NCBI RefSeq assembly: GCF_000190375.1
Contig: NZ_AEWG01000105.1
Span: 62,001 to 126,000, forward strand
Source: Rubrivivax benzoatilyticus JA2 = ATCC BAA-35
GTDB taxonomy: Bacteria; Pseudomonadota; Gammaproteobacteria; Burkholderiales; Burkholderiaceae_C
Direction of reading: 5' to 3'
Length of the DNA stretch: 64,000 bases
A program made the translations under genes and the position numbers. Of this stretch, positions 56,016 through 64,000 are shown piece by piece. The notes below the pieces were generated by a model. It ran no database searches, was not told the origin of the DNA, and worked only from the letters and a program-made list of their open reading frames with translations. The first letter of the stretch is position 1. Each line of letters begins with the position of its first letter.

Positions 56016-56147
56016 CCGTTCCCGCCTCCTTAAAGTCTTCGGGCATGTGCCAAGGCTTTAGCTCTTTCGGCCCGAACGGATTGTCGCCGAGCATCAAGAG
56101 CGGCTCATGCTAACCCGACGTCGGGCCGCTGACAGGGAGGCGGCGAC

Positions 56148-56990
56148 TTAGACGGTCCAGCCCAATCCCAACGCGTCCGATACTCTTTCGAGCATGCGCT
56201 TCTTGTTTGGCGTTTTGCAGTGCGTCATGACGAACTGGCCACCCGCTGGTTTGGATCCAAATGGGTACTTGGTCGATTTCGTCTTGGAGACAAGAGGTTC
56301 GCCTGCGAAGACGTAGCCGAGACCTGCGACTTTGGTCAGGTCCGCGGCAACAAGTGCGGCGACGAACGTGCCTGCTGCCGTGACTTCTGCGATGACTGTT
56401 CCGACCGGTGTCAGCACGCGCAGGAAAGTGGACGTCGCGCTCGGAATTGGAGACGGAGGTGGTGGAAGCACAGGCGGCGGTGGCGGCGGAGTCGCGGGGC
56501 GGGTCAGCCCGAGCGCCACGCTGTAGCTGAGGAACTGCTTGACGAGGCCATCGGCCATGGCGACGTGCTCGGCGTCCATGCTTTCCAACCGAAGCCGTTT
56601 GACCTCGAGAGAGCTTGACAACGGCGACTGTTCAAGTCGGTAGTCGAGCGCGCTGAGCGTGTCGTACAGCTTTGCTTCGCCGTAGTCGAGATACCGGGAG
56701 AGGCCCTGGTACCGCATCATCAGCATGACTCGCCGCTGTCCAATCTTTTCGTTGGTCTTGTGGTTGCGCAGCCGCACCGAAAGGTCGACAGACTTCCCGA
56801 CGTAGACCGTCGAGTCCTCGGCCTGAAGGATGTAGAGGCCCGGCGAGCCACCGGCGCTTTCCAGCAGCCGCTTGAACTGGTCTTTGGACGCAACGAGTAC
56901 GACCAGCGAGGTGTGCTGGTCAGTGGATTTGAAGAAGAAGTTTCCGAAGTCCGGGGGTGAGCTGTCGAGGACGAGTTCGGCGATGGGCAT
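56148..56990 (-). CDS. GIY-YIG domain protein with polyproline hinge
   Basis: 280 residues. The GIY-YIG nuclease core is clear: Gly51-Leu-Tyr53 (GLYILQAEDS), Tyr63-Val-Gly65 (VYVGKSVDLSVRLRNH) with Arg73 and His77, and a candidate catalytic Glu105 (DYGEAKLYD). A proline-rich hinge (residues 165-183) then links to a C-terminal domain of about 95 residues (LRVLTPVGTVIAEVTAAG, PAGGQFVMTHCKTPNKKRM) not recognised. It is cytosolic. No ribosome site is obvious. It is 132 bases upstream of the nuclease-like gene in the same direction and could be co-transcribed. Confidence 0.8.
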   Translation of the reverse strand: MPIAELVLDSSPPDFGNFFFKSTDQHTSLVVLVASKDQFKRLLESAGGSPGLYILQAEDSTVYVGKSVDLSVRLRNHKTNEKIGQRRVMLMMRYQGLSRYLDYGEAKLYDTLSALDYRLEQSPLSSSLEVKRLRLESMDAEHVAMADGLVKQFLSYSVALGLTRPATPPPPPPVLPPPPSPIPSATSTFLRVLTPVGTVIAEVTAAGTFVAALVAADLTKVAGLGYVFAGEPLVSKTKSTKYPFGSKPAGGQFVMTHCKTPNKKRMLERVSDALGLGWTV

Positions 56991-57214
56991 GGCGGTTTCA
57001 GCAAGGGGCTGCCTCGTCTAGGCACGCCTGCCCAGCCGGGCTGTCCCGTCGTCGTACCCCCGCAGGGCCGGGATGCCTTACCATTGGCGTCAAGGCGTCT
57101 GAGCCGAACCTGTTCCCGGGTTAAAGCAGACACAGCACTTCGCGCCACCGAACGGACTTCAATCCGGGTCGATGCGTAATCGGGAAACGTCGACCACGCA
57201 GATTGGAGTGCCGT
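56991..57214. other. Divergent intergenic region
   Basis: 224 bases between the GIY-YIG gene and the rightward gene. It must contain both promoters, but no convincing -35/-10 pair was found by eye. A GGAG ribosome site precedes the right gene. Confidence 0.5.
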
Positions 57215-57961
57215 ATGGCCGCCACACCACTGTGCGAGGCACCGCTCGCCGCCCTGAAGAAGTCGCTCCGCGACGAGTTCCCCCACGTCAAGTCGTCGCA
57301 CCTGAGCGAGGCGCTGGCCCACAGCCTGGGCTTCCGGACCTATGCCGCGATGCAGGCAGCGATGGTCGGGCCTGAGCAAGACCGCCCCTTCGCCCTGCTG
57401 CAGACGCAGCGGTTCGTGGAGCGCCTGAAACAGCTCGGCTACGAGGTCGACCCGGAGTTCGACTTCGAGATGACCATCCTCACGCCCGTGCCGGGTGTCG
57501 TCTCGACGGTGCCGGACTCTGCCTACGACATTGAATACAAGACGACCCGGCAGAAGGCCTGGCGCAACCTGTTGGTCTGCGCCGTGAACGCCGCCCTGGA
57601 GCAGAAGCTGTTCACCCTCCGGCCTGGCGACAACCGCTTCCCGGACAAGATGCGCCGAGGCGAGGTCTTCGACTTCGTACTGCCCAACGGTCTGCCGGCC
57701 CGTGGGTCGGTCTCAGATGCTGGCTTCAACGAGCTGTCTGTGCACGCCGCGGTGAATCCCAAGGGCGACATGGTCCGCGCCTTCAACGGCGGCTTCGACG
57801 CCGGTGACGCCTTCGGCACTACCTGGGTGGAGCGCGAGCGCGGCGCGTGGATGCAGTCGTCAGACAGCTCGTTCAACTGCCGGAAGGGCCTGCTGGACCA
57901 TCTTGCCGCGCTGCAGGTCGAGCCGATGGGCTACGGCGACCGCGGGCGGGTCATTATGTGA
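57215..57961 (+). CDS. Hypothetical protein, helical N-terminus LGFRTYAAM-type
   Basis: 248 residues, not recognised as a whole. The N-terminal 45 residues (ALKKSLRDEFPHVKSSHLSEALAHSLGF then RTYAAMQAAM) resemble the short helical module found at the N-terminus of several accessory-genome proteins, which pairs a Lys/Arg-rich helix with a GF-x-[TS]-[YW/H] turn. The rest is mixed alpha/beta (LPNGLPARGSVSDAGFNEL, AFGTTWVERERGAWMQSSDSSFNCRKGLLDHL). No signal or membrane segment. The ATG at 57215 has a GGAG site; an in-frame TTG at 57203 is less likely. A perfect hairpin follows. Confidence 0.6.
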   Translation: MAATPLCEAPLAALKKSLRDEFPHVKSSHLSEALAHSLGFRTYAAMQAAMVGPEQDRPFALLQTQRFVERLKQLGYEVDPEFDFEMTILTPVPGVVSTVPDSAYDIEYKTTRQKAWRNLLVCAVNAALEQKLFTLRPGDNRFPDKMRRGEVFDFVLPNGLPARGSVSDAGFNELSVHAAVNPKGDMVRAFNGGFDAGDAFGTTWVERERGAWMQSSDSSFNCRKGLLDHLAALQVEPMGYGDRGRVIM

Positions 57962-57967
57962 GGCGTA

Positions 57968-57999
57968 GCGGGCCCGTTTTCACGTCGCGACGGGCCCGC
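57968..57999 (+). terminator. Hairpin after the hypothetical gene
   Basis: Perfect 10-bp stem GCGGGCCCGT / ACGGGCCCGC with a 12-base loop, seven bases after the stop. No T-run follows, so termination is possible but not certain. It separates this gene from the large gene downstream. Confidence 0.55.
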
Positions 58000-58050
58000 G
58001 CACCAGAGCACATCTGGCGCTAACGAGAACAACAACTTCAGGAGGCCTGC

Positions 58051-61000
58051 TTGCACGCGATTCCCTTCGAAATCCCGCCGCCCAAAAACGAGGCGGACTT
58101 CGAACGCATGTGCGCACACGTGTACGGCGTCGTCTTCGATGACCGGATGCCCAAGATGAACGGCCGTCGTGGCCAAGTTCAGGGCGGTGTTGACGTCTTC
58201 GTGAAGGAAGCTGGCGTCGGGCGGGTCGGTATCCAGTGCAAGAAGTACACGATGAAGCCTGTCAAGTGGGACGACGTCGTGGACGAGGTCGGAAAGGCCG
58301 ACAAGCACGGCACGCCCATCAAAAAGCTCATTCTGGCTACCACCGCGCCGAACGACGCGGCCTTGCTGAAGAAGGTTCAGGAACTCTCCGACGCGCGCGA
58401 AGCCAAGGGGCTGTTCCCAGTTGAGGTGGAGTTCTGGGAAGACATCTGCAATCACATTGACCGGTTCCCGGTCCTTCAAGACAGCTACGCACCGAACAGC
58501 CCTGGCGCCGCCTACCACCGACAGGACGCGGCTCTCAGCAACTTGCAGACCCTTGTCCTGGAGCAGCGCGACACGCTGCTCGGCATGTCTGCGCTTCCAA
58601 CTGCCCGGCTCGACTCCGTCGACCGGCTCATCTCGGACCAGCTAGACCGAACCAACGAACTCCTGAAGGCGGGTCGATACCGCGACGCGCTCGACCACCT
58701 GGCCGTCGTCGGCAAAGACCTTGGGCCCTTCGATGCCCACCAGAAGGCTCGCTGGTACCTGCAGAAGGGCCTCAGCCTATGGTTCATGCGTGTCGATGAC
58801 GGGGAGTCAGCCCAGTTGTTCCTGAAGGCGTACGAGCTCTACCCGGACGACGAACGCATGGCTGCTGCTCAGGTCCGCGGGCTCATGCTTGAGAAGAAGT
58901 TGCCCGAGGCTCGTTCTGCGGGAGAGGCTGCGCTCGAGCGGTTCCCCGATTCCCAGCAAGTCTGGTTCGCGCTGGCCAACGCCCGCCTCGTTCAGGGCGA
59001 GCTGGTTCGGATGTCTGACGTGCCTGAGGCGTTAAAACAAGAGCCCGATACGTTGCAGTTCGTGGCGCAGGCTGAGCTCAAAGCTGGGAACCTGGACGCA
59101 GCCATCAAGTTCAGCCAGGAGGCGGCCAACCATCCCGCAGCTGCGTTCTTCATCCGGGCCAACGCGCTTCGCATCGCCGCCGAGTGCGGCTCGAGGTTCC
59201 CGGTAGGTGCGATGGCGGGCGCGCTGCCGGTGCGTGAGACCAAGGCACTCGAGTTCGCGGTCGCTCAGTTCAACCCGTGGCATGAGCGCCTGTGGCAGGT
59301 TCAGTCCGAGTCAGTGACGGAGACTGTCGCCCACCTCGGCTACGCGTTGTTGATGCTGCACCGCTTCGGCGACGCACTGGCTCTTGCCAAGGACGCTGAG
59401 GCGCACGGACATCGCTCCGCCGAGATTCTCCGCACCCAGGTGACCGCTCTCTTTGAGCTGGACCGTGAAACTGAGCTTCTCGCTCTTGCGACGGGGCGTC
59501 TGGCCGATATGAACGACGCCAGCTTGACTGTCGTGGGTCAAATCGCCGCTAAGAACGGAAATCTGGCGCTGTTGAAGCAGACGCTGGACGCAGCGCTGGC
59601 GCGAGACCCCGTCGACAGCGAGACGGCTGAGCTGCTTGCTGCCCTCCGCTGGGACGCGTTGACCCGAGCCGACCAGCAGGACGCTGCCGTCAGCGAGGTG
59701 ATTGCAGCCAAAGTCGCTGAGACCGGCGGTCTCATTACTGCCTGCGTCGCGGCGCGCGTCCTCAACCGGGCAGGCCGCGCGTTGGAGGCCGACGCCATCG
59801 TGCAACGCGCCAAGTCCTTGGTCACCGAGGAGAGCAACGACGGCCAACGGCTGATGCTGGCGGAATTGCTGTTCTCCATGGGGCGATTCTCCAAGGCCGC
59901 GGCCCTTTTCGAGCGGCTGGTGACGCCCGGTCGCCTTTCCGACCTGCACAACAGGCTGCTCGCGTGCTACGTGCGGTCTCACAACCGGCGCAAGGCCAAG
60001 GAGCTGCTCGAAGGTCTGCCCGCAGAGTGGGTTGACAACGACGAAACCCGCAGCCTCGCCATCGAGCTAGGGCAGCAAGCGGCCGACTGGGCCTTCGTGC
60101 GCCCGTTGATGGACGCCCAGTTGAAGAAGCATCCGATCGCGGCTGGAAGCTGGGTCTTCAAGATGGGCGTGAGCCTGCACTCATCGACGCCGCCTGAGTT
60201 TCAGAACGACCTTCGCAGTGTCCCGGAGCTGCTTGAGGGCCGCATTCGGCCGATGGCGCAGCTGGCTACGCTTGAACTCCGCTACGGAGAGGCGGAGCGA
60301 GGTATGCGCCGGCTCTATCGAATGCTCCGCAGCAATCTGGATGAGCCGGAGGCGCTGTCGGCGTACTTCATTTCGGTCGTCGCCGCACCCGGCGCGTTGC
60401 CGCTCATGGACGAGAAACTCCCGGCGGTCGTCCCCGGCAGCTGCGTCACGCTGGTTGACGAGTTCGGACAGGCTACGCAGCTGGTCATCGACCCGTCGGA
60501 CGTTGGCGAGTTGCCGAAGCGCGCCGGCTACGCGGACCAAGCCGCGCCCGAGGCGGCGGCGATGCTTGGTGCTGTCGTCGGGCAACAGGTCAGCCTTCCA
60601 GCCCTCGCGTTTGGCGACACGAAGGCCTATACGGTGACCGCCATCCAGTCTGCGTACCGACACATGCTGAAGGTCGTGCAGGAGCGGGCCAGTGCACTGG
60701 GCGGACTGCCGCACATGAAGATGGTCCCTGTCGGCATGACCGGCGACGGGGAGCGCGACCTCGCGCACATGAAGGCCGAAGTCATGCGCTCTTCGGCCAT
60801 GGTGCGGCAGCTCTTCGACGTTTACGCCACGGGGCACATGACGCTCTCCGGCTTCGCCGAACGTCAGGGTCGCAGCACCGTTGAAGCCGTCTTGGGCTGG
60901 CCATCTGAAGGACCGCCGCTCTTTGTCGGTACGGGCATCGAGGCAGAGCGCGTTGCCGCGCTTCAGCTGCTCGCACGACCCGACGCGGTCTACGTCATCG

Positions 61001-62175
61001 ACGCCATGACCATCGCCGAACTCGTCAATCTTGGGGTTCAAGAGGCGCTCGGTCACCTCCCAAAGGTGCTCGTGTCGTCAGTGACCAAGACGATGCTGGA
61101 AGGGTTCGTGCGCGAGGCCGAAGAAGACCGAAGTGTCGCGACCAGCACGGAAGTCGAAGGGCAGCTTGCCCTCATCGAGCACGACGCCCGGTACCACGCG
61201 CGCCGCATCGAGTTCTTCAAGGCGCTGCTTGTTGCAGTCGAGCAGTACTGCGAAGTGCAGCCGGCCTACGGCGAGCTTCCGAACGAAGGCGAAGTGCCGC
61301 GCCTGGCCGAAGTACTCCAGGACGAAGAACTGGATGTCCTGCTATTGGCCAAGTCGGCGGGGGCTACGGTCTTGACGCTGGATGGTCGGTTCCGCTCTGT
61401 CCTGGAAGTGGTAGCCAAGGTTCCCGGCGTCTGGCCCCAAGCTCTGCTGATGCACTGCGCAACCAAAGATTTGGTCGACCCGATGAAGCTGGCGGCGGCA
61501 ACCATTCGCCAGTTTCTGTCCAACCGTAGCTTCGTTTCGCTGGGCTCCGGAGACCTCACGTGGATGGTCTTGCAAGGCGGTGCGTACCTGCAGCAAGGCA
61601 TGCGCCGCTTCAAGGGCTACCTCTCGTCGCCCGATACCGAGTTCGCTTCGACGGTGAGCGTCGCGTTCGAGTTCTTGTCGCGAATCGCGACTCTGAACAT
61701 CCATCTCGGCGCCTTCGGGGAATTGTTCGAGCACGTCGTCGAGGCGGCCATGCGGCACAAGCAATGCCCCGCCGACTTCCACCTTGCCGTTTCGAACTTC
61801 GTCGAGGAGCTTACGGATTCGCTCAGTGGCAGGGAGCACCTGTACGGGGCTGTCAATGTCCAACGAGGCCGGCGCGTCTACCTGCAACGGCAGTTCTTGG
61901 CGCAGCGCTTTGTTCGCGCCCGTGACCGTCTGAAGGAGGCGCCGGACAATCGTCCAGTCGCTGTGCGCGCAGTCTTCTGCAGCCCCATTCCTTGGTTGGT
62001 CGCCGACAAGTCGAACACCGCCCCTGATGCCGCGGCGGAGTTACAGCAGCCGGCACCAGGTGAGGGGCAGCCTTCGGGAGAGGCTGCCGCCACTGCCGAG
62101 ACGGCTACGAAGGCGAGTCACCCTGGCAAGGCCTTCCTGGTTGCTGCGCTCAAACCGAGGTTCGGTCGGGGCTGA
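58051..62175 (+). CDS. 1374-residue Mrr-like nuclease, helical repeats, GreA/B-C-like and PIN-like fusion
   Basis: Domain order: (1) residues 1-150, restriction-endonuclease-like (Mrr type) with Asp48 in GGVDVFV and Gln62-Cys-Lys64 in GIQCKKY; (2) about 200-720, a long array of helical TPR-like repeats; (3) about 795-885, a GreA/GreB C-terminal-like beta domain ending MLGAVVGQQVSLPALAFG then TKAYTVTAI; (4) about 975-1120, a PIN-like ribonuclease domain with Asp984 (YVIDAMTIAEL), Asp1095 (ELDVLLLAKSAGA) and Asp1111 (VLTLDGRF); (5) a helical C-terminal region and an Ala/Pro-rich tail. Start is TTG at 58051 with an AGGAGG five bases upstream. TPR, GreA/B-C and PIN combinations have been reported as bacterial conflict proteins; the added Mrr-like domain is notable. 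Domain calls are by eye. Confidence 0.7.
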   Translation: MHAIPFEIPPPKNEADFERMCAHVYGVVFDDRMPKMNGRRGQVQGGVDVFVKEAGVGRVGIQCKKYTMKPVKWDDVVDEVGKADKHGTPIKKLILATTAPNDAALLKKVQELSDAREAKGLFPVEVEFWEDICNHIDRFPVLQDSYAPNSPGAAYHRQDAALSNLQTLVLEQRDTLLGMSALPTARLDSVDRLISDQLDRTNELLKAGRYRDALDHLAVVGKDLGPFDAHQKARWYLQKGLSLWFMRVDDGESAQLFLKAYELYPDDERMAAAQVRGLMLEKKLPEARSAGEAALERFPDSQQVWFALANARLVQGELVRMSDVPEALKQEPDTLQFVAQAELKAGNLDAAIKFSQEAANHPAAAFFIRANALRIAAECGSRFPVGAMAGALPVRETKALEFAVAQFNPWHERLWQVQSESVTETVAHLGYALLMLHRFGDALALAKDAEAHGHRSAEILRTQVTALFELDRETELLALATGRLADMNDASLTVVGQIAAKNGNLALLKQTLDAALARDPVDSETAELLAALRWDALTRADQQDAAVSEVIAAKVAETGGLITACVAARVLNRAGRALEADAIVQRAKSLVTEESNDGQRLMLAELLFSMGRFSKAAALFERLVTPGRLSDLHNRLLACYVRSHNRRKAKELLEGLPAEWVDNDETRSLAIELGQQAADWAFVRPLMDAQLKKHPIAAGSWVFKMGVSLHSSTPPEFQNDLRSVPELLEGRIRPMAQLATLELRYGEAERGMRRLYRMLRSNLDEPEALSAYFISVVAAPGALPLMDEKLPAVVPGSCVTLVDEFGQATQLVIDPSDVGELPKRAGYADQAAPEAAAMLGAVVGQQVSLPALAFGDTKAYTVTAIQSAYRHMLKVVQERASALGGLPHMKMVPVGMTGDGERDLAHMKAEVMRSSAMVRQLFDVYATGHMTLSGFAERQGRSTVEAVLGWPSEGPPLFVGTGIEAERVAALQLLARPDAVYVIDAMTIAELVNLGVQEALGHLPKVLVSSVTKTMLEGFVREAEEDRSVATSTEVEGQLALIEHDARYHARRIEFFKALLVAVEQYCEVQPAYGELPNEGEVPRLAEVLQDEELDVLLLAKSAGATVLTLDGRFRSVLEVVAKVPGVWPQALLMHCATKDLVDPMKLAAATIRQFLSNRSFVSLGSGDLTWMVLQGGAYLQQGMRRFKGYLSSPDTEFASTVSVAFEFLSRIATLNIHLGAFGELFEHVVEAAMRHKQCPADFHLAVSNFVEELTDSLSGREHLYGAVNVQRGRRVYLQRQFLAQRFVRARDRLKEAPDNRPVAVRAVFCSPIPWLVADKSNTAPDAAAELQQPAPGEGQPSGEAAATAETATKASHPGKAFLVAALKPRFGRG

Positions 62176-62277
62176 CCGGGTTGCCCGCTCCCTATGGCGG
62201 GCCGTCCCTATGATGTGGTGATGCGTGCCTCCCACGCACCCCACCGTTGCAAGCCAAGACGTGTGCTGCACCCGGAC

Positions 62278-62400
62278 GATGTCCAGCCGCTCGCGGGAGC
62301 GCTCTTGGGCCCCGGCCAGGGCGGCACGCTCGTTGAGGAGCCACTTGAGGTCGGGTGGCGTTCGCTGAGACGCCGTCAGTTGCCGCGGCTGGGTCGGTCG
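62278..62400 (-). pseudogene. Possible recombinase-associated gene fragment
   Basis: A minus-strand frame reads QRTPPDLKWLLNERAALAGA then QERSRERLD, which looks like real coding sequence from the start region of a gene found with site-specific recombinases in other islands (recalled, not checked). The frame upstream of it (SSSPSQSSLTSLQAQPQAEPT) is in a different phase, and no complete gene follows: downstream it runs antisense into the large gene. So it would be a frameshifted remnant. Confidence 0.3.
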
Positions 62401-62565
62401 GCTCCGCCTGGGGCTGGGCTTGCAGCGAGGTTAGCGAAGACTGGCTGGGAGACGAGGACTGGGGCATGGAGGTAGCGCATGAGGGCACACTACCTCTGTG
62501 AAGGGACGCGTTCAGTTAAGGTGGACGCGCCCGGAGACCTGGAAACAGGTTTTCTAGTCCCCTTG

Positions 62566-62587
62566 GGCCATCAGCGAGATAACACCC
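62566..62587 (-). repeat. Right terminal inverted repeat
   Basis: On the minus strand it reads GGG-TGTTATCTCGCTGATGGCC, matching the left repeat (53727-53748) at 20 of 22 positions in inverted orientation. Further inward the two ends diverge, with only scattered similarity. Confidence 0.8.
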
Positions 62588-62594
62588 TTGGAGG
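62588..62594. repeat. Right direct repeat TTGGAGG
   Basis: Same seven bases as at 53719-53725, directly abutting the right inverted repeat and 12 bases before the stop codon of the convergent ABC ATPase gene. Confidence 0.6.
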
Positions 62595-62606
62595 CGCGTC
62601 GCGCGC

Positions 62607-63671
<1,065 letters not shown>

Positions 63672-63674
63672 GGT

Positions 63675-64000
63675 TCAGCCTTTCACCGCGCCGGCCGTCA
63701 GGCCGCGCACGAAGTACTTGCCGGCGACGACGTAGACGAAGAGGGTGGGGAGCGCCGCGATCAGTGCCGCGGCCATGTCGACGTTGTATTCCTTCACGCT
63801 GCTGGAGGTGTTGGCGAGGTTGTTGAGACCGACGGTCACGGGTTTGCTGTCGGCGCCGGAGAAGACGACGCCGTAGAGGAAGTCGTTCCAGATGTTGGTG
63901 AACTGCCAGATCAGCGTCACGACGAGGATCGGCGTGGACAGCGGCAGGATGATGCGCGTGAAGATCTTCCAGAAGCCGGCGCCGTCGAGCATCGCGGCCT
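63675..64000 (-). CDS. Carbohydrate ABC transporter permease, cut by window end
   Basis: C-terminal 108 residues of a MalG/UgpE-type permease. The cytoplasmic EAA-type loop is seen at the window edge (AAMLDGAGFWKIFTRIILPLS), where it contacts the ATPase. Two hydrophobic helices follow, and the end RGLTAGAVKG is typical of MalG-like proteins. The start is outside the window. Confidence 0.9.
   Translation of the reverse strand, partial: AAMLDGAGFWKIFTRIILPLSTPILVVTLIWQFTNIWNDFLYGVVFSGADSKPVTVGLNNLANTSSSVKEYNVDMAAALIAALPTLFVYVVAGKYFVRGLTAGAVKG

Larger units (their letters stand above)
53727..62587. mobile_element. Putative cargo transposon or genomic islet with 22-bp terminal inverted repeats
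   Basis: About 8.9 kb between two convergent core operons, bounded by 22-bp imperfect terminal inverted repeats and flanked by TTGGAGG direct repeats. The base composition is visibly more AT-rich and less codon-biased than the flanks. It carries one decayed gene, three nuclease-type genes and one unknown. No intact transposase or integrase is present; a possible recombinase-type fragment lies beside the right end. This suggests a non-autonomous or degenerate element moved by proteins supplied from elsewhere. Ends and direct repeats are seen; mobility is inferred. Confidence 0.65.
62176..62606. other. 430-base stretch holding the right end of the element
   Basis: Between the large gene and the ABC ATPase gene no intact gene is seen. 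It holds the recombinase-like fragment (about 62278-62400, minus), an ACCTG-GAAA-CAGGT hairpin (62537-62550), the right terminal inverted repeat and the right TTGGAGG copy. Confidence 0.6.

Noticed and set aside
62194-62475. Plus-strand frame of 93 codons after the large gene
   Set aside because: No ribosome site and a composition without protein-like pattern; the opposite strand holds the more convincing coding remnant.
53727-62587. CRISPR array or cas genes in the accessory region
   Set aside because: No regularly spaced repeats were found and none of the proteins resembles Cas proteins.
53727-62587. Prophage
   Set aside because: No capsid, tail, terminase, holin or phage repressor genes; the content is nuclease-type cargo only.

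Overview
The window is high-GC, densely coded chromosome from a betaproteobacterium of the order Burkholderiales, most likely the Rubrivivax/Leptothrix/Sphaerotilus group. This is inferred from gene order (tpiA-secG-tRNA-Leu-nuoA..N, and isc-type Fe-S genes with hscBA-fdx), from the PEP-CTERM protein, and from protein style. No 16S or database search was available, so the genus is a guess.

Layout. 1-5639 is an Fe-S assembly operon: iscR (5' cut by the window edge), iscS, iscU, iscA, a GNAT acetyltransferase, hscB, hscA and fdx; no iscX is seen. 5688-5804, on the minus strand, carries a consensus sigma-54 promoter followed by three stem-loops and an intrinsic terminator, and looks like an unannotated sRNA gene. 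5847-14467 holds housekeeping genes: tsaD, an orphan branched-chain-type binding protein, an aminotransferase, rpsO-pnp, a quinone oxidoreductase, tpiA and secG. tRNA-Leu(GAG) follows, then a complete 14-gene complex I operon (14848-29306) in canonical order.

29317-46685 is a mix: Nudix hydrolase, DUF1178, an FAD-linked oxidase with DUF2069, divergent YihY, an amidase framed by REP-like GGGGTCAGGTC elements, a secreted ExeM-type nuclease with a PEP-CTERM protein, a TRAP transporter on the minus strand, an alpha/beta hydrolase with MetY, a CBS protein, aroC and an MFS transporter. 46738-53673 holds a PAS-GGDEF-EAL protein and an RND efflux pair, closed by a strong terminator.

53727-62587 is the accessory part. 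It is bounded by imperfect 22-bp terminal inverted repeats (20 of 22 match), with TTGGAGG repeated directly just outside each end, so it looks like a transposed cargo element. It sits between two convergent operons (RND pump and a sugar-type ABC importer). Inside are a broken HNH-like lipoprotein gene, a PD-(D/E)xK nuclease-like protein, a GIY-YIG protein with a polyproline hinge, a protein of unknown function and a 1374-residue protein combining an Mrr-like nuclease domain, a long helical-repeat region, a GreA/GreB-C-like domain and a PIN-like domain. No intact transposase or integrase is inside; only a possible recombinase-type gene fragment lies next to the right end. This is the best candidate for an undescribed (probably defence or conflict) system. 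The window ends in an ABC sugar importer (ATPase and a cut permease) on the minus strand.
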